The notes below the pieces were generated by a model. The model was given only the letters and a program-made list of their open reading frames with translations, was not told the DNA's origin and did not search any database. From NCBI GenBank assembly GCA_030844895.1, contig CM061225.1, positions 104,794,688 through 104,858,687 on the forward strand: DNA of 64,000 nt. Direction: 5' to 3'. The stretch is from Ambrosia x helenae. Its lineage: Eukaryota; Streptophyta; Magnoliopsida; Asterales; Asteraceae. Shown here in pieces: positions 56,226 to 64,000 of this stretch (position 1 is its first letter; each line of letters begins with the position of its first letter). The translations under genes and the position numbers were made by a program.

Positions 56226-56670
56226 AATTGATCAACACGTTAAAAAGGAAAATGATAAATGAGGGATTACTATTTACACGTGATGAAGTTGAAGATTTAA
56301 AATGAAAAAAAAAAAAAATAGAAATAAAAAATAGCTTTTGACACATTCAACCAATCCAACTTGTTTCTTTCTCTGTTTCTTAATATTTCATTGGTATATA
56401 TTTATTTCCTAATCTTTGTCAAAAAGTATCAACTTGCAATAGGAAGGACATCTTCGTTGGTCAACCTAATTTGCTCGGTCTTTTTCATTCTTCTAATAAA
56501 ATCTGTAATAACATAATATATGGCTCAACTCATTATCTTGTTTTTATTTATTTATTATGAGCGATCAACTATACTCTGCTAACCCATCAGTTCAGATAGA
56601 ATACACTTTGTGTTGGACAGTTCACATTTGATCTTCTAGTAGCACGAAGGTTTAAATAGAACCGGTGATA
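56226..56670. other. AT-rich spacer
   Basis: No gene recognised. Confidence 0.4.
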
Positions 56671-56678
56671 TACATAAC

Positions 56679-56820
56679 CAGGGGTGCAGGATTGTGAGGG
56701 CCAGGGGGTGCCCTGGCCCCTTGTTTTTGGCGCAACGGTAGAAATTTGAGATTTTCGTAGGTAAGTTGAGTCCGGGTTGAGTCCGGCCCCCTCCGATTCA
56801 AGAACCAAGCTTCGCCACTG
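56679..56820. mobile_element. hAT-like MITE, 142 bp (CAGNGGCG type)
   Basis: A perfect 8 bp duplication TACATAAC flanks the element (56671-56678 and 56821-56828). Ends CAGGGGTG and CGCCACTG are imperfect inverted repeats. It shares its right half with 28334-28533. Confidence 0.82.
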
Positions 56821-56829
56821 TACATAACA

Positions 56830-57473
56830 AGGAACTCCTAGGCATTATCACTATGGCCCCTTACTCGTAATCTAGTTTACATAAATAACCCTTTTTTTAC
56901 AATAAACGTAATGATATGTTCATTGTTTAAACATGTATGAGGTATCTATATTTTAAACAAATTTAGCTACAAATAAACAAACTTACCAACCATTAAATTA
57001 TTAAAATAAAATGCTAACATATTATAACCAATACAATTGTAGTCCAGAAAGATATGAGCTTCAAAGTTCCAGTTGGAGGGAGCACTCATATTAAAAAAGT
57101 GCATGCCTAATAAATTGATTGCATTATTTGAGGTTTGGATAATTTGGTGACTTGTATTTCTATATTCAAACGATTAAAATATTGATAAAACTTATATAAA
57201 ATAATGTCATCCTCATTCAAAAACCTTTTATTTACACTTTTTATTAGATGTCATTTCCTTGACGTGTTCGTATCCAAATATAGGTGATAAATTCATCTAT
57301 ATTATAACTACATTTTCATCTTATTTTTGTGGGTGTAAAACCCAATTGATATGACCAAGGATAACCCGAGTTGAACTGTTACATGTTGTCTAAGAAACTC
57401 ATCGTACTAACTTGTTTAGAAAACCATTATTTCACGTCTAAAACACCATATAGAAAAACCAACTGTTGGATTA
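56830..57473. other. AT-rich spacer
   Basis: No gene recognised. Confidence 0.4.
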
Positions 57474-57796
57474 ATAATATATATAAAAAATACAAGTGAT
57501 AGCTAATTATCATAATTATTATATATATTAAACAACAACGGTCGGTGGAACAGTTTTATTTGTGACTTCAAATATTGACCACCTAAGTTTTAAAAATTAT
57601 TATACACGTCTGCCAACCATTCGCCTAGAAAAATGGCACCTAACCGCCCACAAAAAATGGCACTTAACCGCCCAGAAAGAAAGAAGACCAGAAACTTGCC
57701 ACAAAACCGCCTAGAACCTACCGTCGAAACCGCTTGGAAACAAAACCAACCGCACATAACCGGATTGTCGCGCGTAGCGCGGCTAAATTTTGCTAG
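57474..57796 (+). mobile_element. Helitron-like fragment
   Basis: The 3' end shows hairpin CGCGCGTAGCGCG (5 bp stem, 3 nt loop), then GCTAAATTTTGCTAG and a T, fitting the CTRR rule. An AATAATATATATAAAAAA stretch near 57474 resembles a Helitron 5' end, but the TC is not evident. Confidence 0.55.
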
Positions 57797-58215
57797 TTAT
57801 CATAATTAAAATCTACTTTTACGTTTCGATCTTCCTTGTCAATAGAAAAAAAGAGTATATTATTCGTTTTTATGTAACTTTCCTGTTTACTTTTATACCG
57901 ACTTTTTTTTTTCCCACTAAAATTTATTTTATTTAAAAAGAATTTCCTTCTACCAAAAAACTTTATTCACCTTGCAATAATATAATTCATATAAAAAAAA
58001 TAATTATTCACAATAACTTTACTTAATTTGGTAAGTAGAATAAATAACACCCAAATGTATTAAGTAACACTAACATTAAAAGATTTTTTTTTTTTTTTGA
58101 ACGGCCAAACAACTTTTATTCATATAATAGCTAGCAAGAAACTAGCAAAAGCAATCCGGAAAAAACAAAAAAACCGAGATCCGAAATTATGTAAGCCGTA
58201 ACAAAAAACAAGAAA

Positions 58216-61200
58216 TTATCCCATATTTTGTGCTTCAAACCGGCACCAAGCGTCCCACGTCATAGTCGTCATTTTTCCCCGATTTGTCACCCATAAGAAG
58301 CTCATGATCTTTATCTCCTCCATTATCTTTTGAATCGAAACCTGTTTTTGATTGAACATTAAGTCATTTCGTGCCCGCCAGATACTCCAAAAAGCCGTCA
58401 AAATAACCGCATAGAATGCCTTCCGAGGTCGACCGGCCTGCTTTGCAGTCAAGTGGTACGATAATATGTCTCTAACATGAAAAGCGAAGAAGCCCGGAAC
58501 GTGACACCAGTCAAAAACGAGCTGCCAGACGGTAGTGAAAACCGGGCAGCCCGTAAATAAATGTTCAGTTGTTTCAGAAATAAGCTGGCACGCCTTACAC
58601 AATTGAGACTCCACCTGCACATTTCTGCGACTTAAAGCTGCCAACGTAGGTAGACGATCTAGGTACACCCGCCACGCGACAATCGCCACCTTCTTTGGAA
58701 CCCAGCTACACCACTGAAAAGAGGTAACTGGGAGATCGTTCACTGCCGAAAATAACCACTTCTTGATTGCTTTGACTGAGAAACCAGCTTCTCCTCCTAT
58801 CGACCAATCCCACGAATCACTTTCCGATGTCAAAACAACACCATTCAGCAGCGATATTAATTCTGCAAGCTGCTGAATTTCTTCCATTACATTAAGCGGC
58901 CGCTTCCAGTCCCAAATAAACACATTCCCAGGCTGATCTGCAGCAGTCACACGGTCAGCCACTCGACAGGTCTTCGTTTTTTCAAGGCCAAATAACAGCG
59001 GGAACCGTAACTTAAGAGGCTCATCCACTAACCATACATCCAACCAAAACAGGATCAAATTCCCAGCGCCAACCTTGCCGCGAACAAAATTTAGCGAGCC
59101 ATTATTACGTGTTGCAAGTAAATCCGGAATAGATGCGATTTGTTTCCATGTTCCACCAAGTGAAAGCTTCATTGGAATATAATTCCAATCCCTAGCGTTA
59201 CCATGTAGCGACCACACTACCTTTCGCCAAAGGGCCGAATGTTCCATTTTAAACCGAAACCACCATTTAGACAATAGGCTCACATTCGCGTCTCTAAGTG
59301 AACCCAATCCCACCCCACCATATTTAATAGGCGCAATAACTTTATCCCACGCAATCCAACTCATTTTGTCATCCGTATCAACCCCCCCCCCCAAAAGAAA
59401 CGCCTTCGTATCCTTTCAAGCGAATTAATCACTTGAATGGGAGCACGAAATAATGAAAAGAAATATAAAGGGAGGGAACTCAAAACCGACTTGAGTAAAG
59501 TAATCCGAGCACCATATGAAAGAGTCTTAGACTTCCACAATGACAACCGCTTCTTAAATTTTTCAATAATGGGATCCCAACTTCGTACTAAATTCATATT
59601 CGAGCCAACCGGAACCCCTAAATGTGAGAAAGGAAAACAACTCCTTGCACACCTTAACGCTCGGGCCATATTCACCACTTCAACTTCTGAAACTCCGACC
59701 CCAAAAACGCTGCTCTTCTTGGGACTAATTTTCATCCCCGATATCAAAAAGAAACCCCTTAAAAGCCTTCTTAAATTAAGAGCATTCGCCATGGACCATT
59801 CCCCACAGAAAACGACATCATCCGCGTACATAAAATGGGATATAAGTGGTCCGGAGCCCCCAACTCTAATACCACTAAATACTCCCAACATAGTAGCCCG
59901 CCTTATAATCCGAGAAAGGCCTTCCATAGCTATAATAAATAAATATGGCGAAAGAGGATCACCTTGTCGAAGACCACGTGAGCACGAAAACTCCCAAGTA
60001 GGCGACCCATTGACTAATACAGAAGCCCGAGAATGATGTACTATTGACATAATCCATCCACGCCACTTTGGAGAAAAATTCATTTGCGCCAATATTTCCT
60101 CCAAATAATCCCACCGCGCCGAATCATAAGCCTTCTCAATATCCACTTTAAGAAACATACCACTTAACCGCGACCTCTTTAACCAAGACACGGTTTCATT
60201 GAGAATCAACGGGCCATCAAGGATATTCCGGTCCGTCAGAAAAGCCGTTTGCTCCTCAGATATAAGACGAGATATAAACGGTTTTAGCCGAATGACTAAA
60301 ACCTTAGATAATACCTTATTTAGAATGCCCACCAGGCTAATCGGCCGATAGTCAGATAAAGACGCCTGGGATCGGCCTTTTGGAATTAGCGCAATAAAAG
60401 CCGAGAAACACCCCGCTCTAATAAAGCCGTTCGCATGAAACTCCTCAAATAATTTCATAAAATCATGTTTTAATACCGACCAGAACTTCCGAATAAACAT
60501 AAAATTAAACCCGTCTGGTCCAGGCGCCTTCCCCCCGTCACAATCCCACACCGCAACTGATATCTCTTCCAACGAGAATGGGGCTTCCAAAACACCCACT
60601 TCTTCCGGCAATAATGTAGGCAGATCAGGCACGACGAATTCTGGTAAAACACCACTATGTTGGCGAAATTTATTTTTAAAGAAATCAACCACACTTTCTT
60701 TGATCTGTAACGGGTCCGTAACCCACAAGTCACCATTTCTCACCCCATGAATACGATTAGAGGCCATGTTCATTTTAATGATACTGTGAAAATAACTTGA
60801 ATTCTCGTCACCATCCATGGCCCATTTAACTCTAGATTTTTGGTGCGCATCTTGAACTTTTAGTCTTTCTTCTTCAAAAAGCAACTTCCGCGTATTACTT
60901 CTCAGCTCCAATTCAGCAGGAGAAAGGGCCGCAGACTCCGCTTTTGATTCAATACCTGCAAGGACATTTTTGTATTCCAAACTCTTTTCTTCTTTTCTCT
61001 TCCTTTCAGCGTTAATCCATAACCGGACACGCCCCTTTAACCATTATAATTTTGCAGCTAACGCCAAATCAGGAGGACCAGAAAACTGAAAATTACCTGC
61101 AATAGAGTTAACATAATCGACAAAACCCGGCCACTCGAGCCAAGAGTTATAGAACCGGAATGGAGCGTGTCCAAAATCCGAACTCTTAACCGAAAGAACC

Positions 61201-61881
61201 AGAGGAGAATGATCCGAAAGAAACCGAGACAAGGCCGTAAGACTTGCACCCGGCCAAGCATCCATAAAATCCTTGCAAACAAGGAACCGATCCAACTTGC
61301 TCAACTTTTCTCCTGACCCGGACATATAAGTAAATTTAAGACCTCCCATGTTATATTCAACCAAATCCGCTTCCTGAATAAAATCATTAAACACCACAGC
61401 ATTTTGAGAAGAAAATTCTGAATTCACTCGTTCATCCGGGCTTCTGACCTCATTAAAATCCCCCAAGAAGACCCAAAGACCCAATAACGATCTCTTGAAA
61501 AAACAACAATTCAGCCCAGAACTCCCTTCTACGTGCTGAATCATTGGGCGCGTGAACATTCGCAATATTAATATAAATTCCCGAGTGGCGCAAATAGCCA
61601 GACACAATAAGCACATGATGCGATCTCCATGAACCTGTTTGAGAAAACACAGTAGGATCCCACCAACATATTAACCCACCCGCCGTCCCTTCCGCATCCA
61701 CACAATCAAATTCAAATACCGAGTTACCCCAAAAAGCAGACAACACCCGCATACTAGGACCCGAAATTTTAGACTCTTGCACAGCCACAAAATCAAGACC
61801 ACTAGACGACTTCAGGCTTTTCACCCAAGCCGCCTTCCCTTGTGTTCTAATCCCACAGATATTCAATGACATAAAGTTCAT
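58216..61881 (-). pseudogene. LINE ORF2: endonuclease, reverse transcriptase, zf-RVT (broken)
   Basis: Domains in order on the minus strand: AP-endonuclease (MNFMSLNICGIRTQGKAAWV, FVAVQESKI, then VFLGDFNEVRSP and LSDHSPLVL), and reverse transcriptase (APGPDGFNFMFIRKF, DYRPISLVG, GLRQGDPLSPYLF, active site FMYADDVVF). The C-terminal zinc-binding zf-RVT region has WRVYLDRLPTLAAL and LCKACQLISETTEHLF. Breaks: a frameshift near 61490 within the endonuclease, an in-frame TAA near 61044 before the RT, and a frameshift in a run of C residues at 59384-59393. The homopolymer break could be a sequencing error; the other two look real. Confidence 0.92.
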
Positions 61882-63650
61882 TGATCACCCAACAAGTCAT
61901 TATCCGCAATAACCTCATCAGCCACTCTACCACAAGAATTAGCCAAATTGACACCAACAAGGGAACATACCTGTACCGTATTACGAACTTCCGAATTAAT
62001 AATAACCGCCTCATCAATAACCTCAGAAGCAACATCCGGTAGCACCTCACCAGTAGCCGCATCATCCTGCTGAAGAACAGGGGCAACTGCCACATCCGGC
62101 GGACCTGCTTCCCCTCCCAAATTCACATCCTCAACACTAGTATTAAGATCAAAGGTAAGTTGTCTAGCAACCGTCGCTGAGAAGGATCCATCCTCAGGAG
62201 AATTATGAAACTCCAATCGTGTTCTCTTCCGACTAGTAAATTTAGATGACCTATTAATATTGGGCTCCTGCTCACTAAAATTAGTAGGCGCATGTTTAGT
62301 AGGAGTCAAAAAAGCTGAGCAGCCCACTGGATCCGGCCCAACCTGAATGTTATCTCCATGACCCATATTCATATTTGAAACAAAAACTTGGCCCACTATA
62401 TTTGAATTAATACCCGATTGGTCAACAGTATTAATACCCGATTGGTCAACAGTATTAATATTTGGAAACATACCATCCCCATGCAAGTTACCATTTTCCA
62501 TTCCCTGATTATCCGCTGGCATTGAATGGCAATAATTAACCTCCGTTTCCATGGCCGGAGACACAATCTCCGGTGTAGGTTCCCGGATTTCACCTTCTTC
62601 CATGTCATCAATAGGATCATCACCACAATCGGCCGATTCAAACTCCGGTACCCACGATGAATTTTCCTCAGTAACCCAAACATTGAAACCTTTCTTGCGC
62701 CAGTAAAGCGTCACCTCTTCATCAATCTTAGAAACATAATTCGTTAAAACATGCGCATAACCACAAGCATTATCAACGCCCGTCCACGAGAAATCAGACG
62801 GCCAAACTACTTTCCCAAACAAGCGACCAATATCATCAAACGTTGAACTCTCACGAGCCAGGACCGGCACCCCAACAATTTTAAGAACCGCAATTCTTTC
62901 AAACGGTAAGTCTTGACCCGTCCAAGGTTGCACCTCCACTAACGTTTCCTTCCAAACCTCCTTCTTATCCGTCATGAACCGATTCATCTCAACACTATCT
63001 CTAAAGGAGATTAGTATGGATAAACCACCGAGATATGATATCGCCGCTTCATTGAACCCGGCCCTTGCAAGCATCTTCTTAATCGAATGAAGGTTAGCAA
63101 TGGAATCAGCAAATCCCACTACTGCCCTCCCCATACAATGAAGTGGATAGACAGCACCATTACCATCCACGTTCAGGCTCTTCTTAGTCCCAGAAGACCC
63201 GCCATAAACAACCGTCATCTCCGGAAAATCATTCGCGTCAAAATTCTTTTCTTTTGGAACCCAAGCCTTTTGTTGAGGCATCCCAAAATCATAGGATATT
63301 CTCCGATGAGACCGATCAAACATAGCCAAAGACACCGAGATTCGAGAATCGTCAAAAACAATATCATTAAGAGCCGGAAGTATCGAATAAGGATCTTTGA
63401 GTTTAACACAACGAACAAACCCAAACACCCTGCCTTTGATCGTTCTCCTCCTTGGAACCCAAGCATCAGTAACAGTAACGAATCCCTTAAACGCCTCCTT
63501 AAGTTTTAGTCCCGTGATACGATCCGAGAAGTTCGTAACATAGAATGTTGTCCGTGTGGCTGGATCATCTGAATCTTGAAACCCATTTGAACTCTGCCGC
63601 CGATCGCCGGTATTTCGCCTATTAGGGTTGCCCATTCTTTTAATAGTCAA
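61878..63650 (-). CDS. LINE ORF1 protein (RRM-type)
   Basis: 590 aa and uninterrupted. An RRM-like fold (TTFYVTNFSDRITGLKLKEA, RVFGFVRC) covers residues about 33-110. Further conserved text lies near 160-330, then a low-complexity acidic tail. Residues about 410-430 contain the tandem NTVDQSGI duplicated by a 24 bp repeat. In plant L1 elements ORF1 binds the element RNA. Its stop TGA overlaps the ORF2 ATG as ATGA (61881-61878), suggesting reinitiation or coupled translation. Confidence 0.88.
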   Translation of the reverse strand: MTIKRMGNPNRRNTGDRRQSSNGFQDSDDPATRTTFYVTNFSDRITGLKLKEAFKGFVTVTDAWVPRRRTIKGRVFGFVRCVKLKDPYSILPALNDIVFDDSRISVSLAMFDRSHRRISYDFGMPQQKAWVPKEKNFDANDFPEMTVVYGGSSGTKKSLNVDGNGAVYPLHCMGRAVVGFADSIANLHSIKKMLARAGFNEAAISYLGGLSILISFRDSVEMNRFMTDKKEVWKETLVEVQPWTGQDLPFERIAVLKIVGVPVLARESSTFDDIGRLFGKVVWPSDFSWTGVDNACGYAHVLTNYVSKIDEEVTLYWRKKGFNVWVTEENSSWVPEFESADCGDDPIDDMEEGEIREPTPEIVSPAMETEVNYCHSMPADNQGMENGNLHGDGMFPNINTVDQSGINTVDQSGINSNIVGQVFVSNMNMGHGDNIQVGPDPVGCSAFLTPTKHAPTNFSEQEPNINRSSKFTSRKRTRLEFHNSPEDGSFSATVARQLTFDLNTSVEDVNLGGEAGPPDVAVAPVLQQDDAATGEVLPDVASEVIDEAVIINSEVRNTVQVCSLVGVNLANSCGRVADEVIADNDLLGDQ

Positions 63651-63719
63651 ATCTGAAAAGTCATGAGTAAAGTTGTTTGTTGTGTATTAATTGTTTAGAA
63701 TACTAACATTAAAAGATTA

Positions 63720-63812
63720 GGAGGCACCCAAGCATCTTTTTAACCAACCCAATACCCAACCAACACCTCCTAACCTTATTTTGAAGCCTTCAATTTTTTA
63801 TTTTAACCCCCA

Positions 63813-63872
<60 letters not shown>

Positions 63873-64000
63873 CCCTTTATCAACAAAGAAAAGGATAAGT
63901 GTATAAGAACCCTTCTTTCTTTGCCCTTTCTTCCAAGCTTTTGCTCCATCTCTCATTTAAGCCATCGATAAATAATAATCCACACAAGGGTGTCCTCAAA
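63720..64000. other. Right edge with (AAT)n stretch
   Basis: An (AAT)n then (ATT)n tract runs at 63814-63873. After it comes T/C-rich leader-like DNA (63900-63960) that could belong to a gene outside the window. No start codon with coding text is visible. Confidence 0.5.

Larger units (their letters stand above)
58084..63701 (-). mobile_element. L1-type LINE, full length, 5.6 kb
   Basis: The target duplication ACTAACATTAAAAGA flanks the element (58069-58083 and 63702-63716). The minus-strand 3' end reads GTTGTTTGGCCGTTCAAAA and continues as an A tract of about 14 residues next to the left duplication. ORF1 and ORF2 fill almost the whole length. ORF2 has three breaks, so this copy is not autonomous. 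Confidence 0.96.

Noticed and set aside
59437..60036. 199-codon plus-strand open frame
   Set aside because: It lies antisense to the LINE reverse transcriptase, whose motifs are clear on the other strand.

Overview
The window is nuclear DNA from a flowering plant, almost certainly a eudicot. Genes have many GT-AG introns, intergenic DNA is AT-rich, and plant-specific families are present (HHL1, R2R3-MYB, WAK, A-type P450). The transposon load is heavy: Copia, L1-type LINE, tRNA-derived SINEs, hAT and MULE MITEs, and Helitrons. An asterid such as a composite is my guess from the SINE types, but nothing in the sequence proves it.

Three complete protein genes can be built exon by exon with an open frame, all on the + strand. 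They are a PP2A B56-type regulatory subunit (8849-11810, 2 coding exons, 505 aa), the chloroplast photosystem II protection protein HHL1 (14798-20332, 6 exons, 238 aa), and gamma-tubulin complex protein 2, GCP2 (34984-48715, 21 exons, 700 aa). A partial fourth gene, the GID4/Vid24 E3-ligase receptor, leaves the left edge on the - strand. These are unrelated housekeeping functions; nothing suggests a gene cluster.

Three genes are broken. A CYP71-like P450 (20729-22731, -) has a frameshift, a nonsense codon, deletions, and a hAT-type element inserted inside the haem-binding motif. An R2R3-MYB (29302-30507, +) has three frameshifts. A wall-associated kinase (49084-52990, +) has lost its catalytic loop and carries an inverted duplication of its N-lobe.

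The rest is mobile DNA. A 4.9 kb Copia element with two identical 180 bp LTRs sits in GCP2 intron 15. A complete 5.6 kb LINE with target duplications lies at 58084-63701 (-). A decayed Copia lies at 2.8-4.8 kb. At least ten short hAT-like elements carry 7-9 bp duplications, several inside introns of the live genes. There are also two MULE-like foldbacks, Helitron ends, several SINEs whose 3' ends resemble the LINE tail, and a 636 bp (AAT)n tract ending 63 bp before the GCP2 start codon. No bacterial-type system, CRISPR array or rRNA gene is present.
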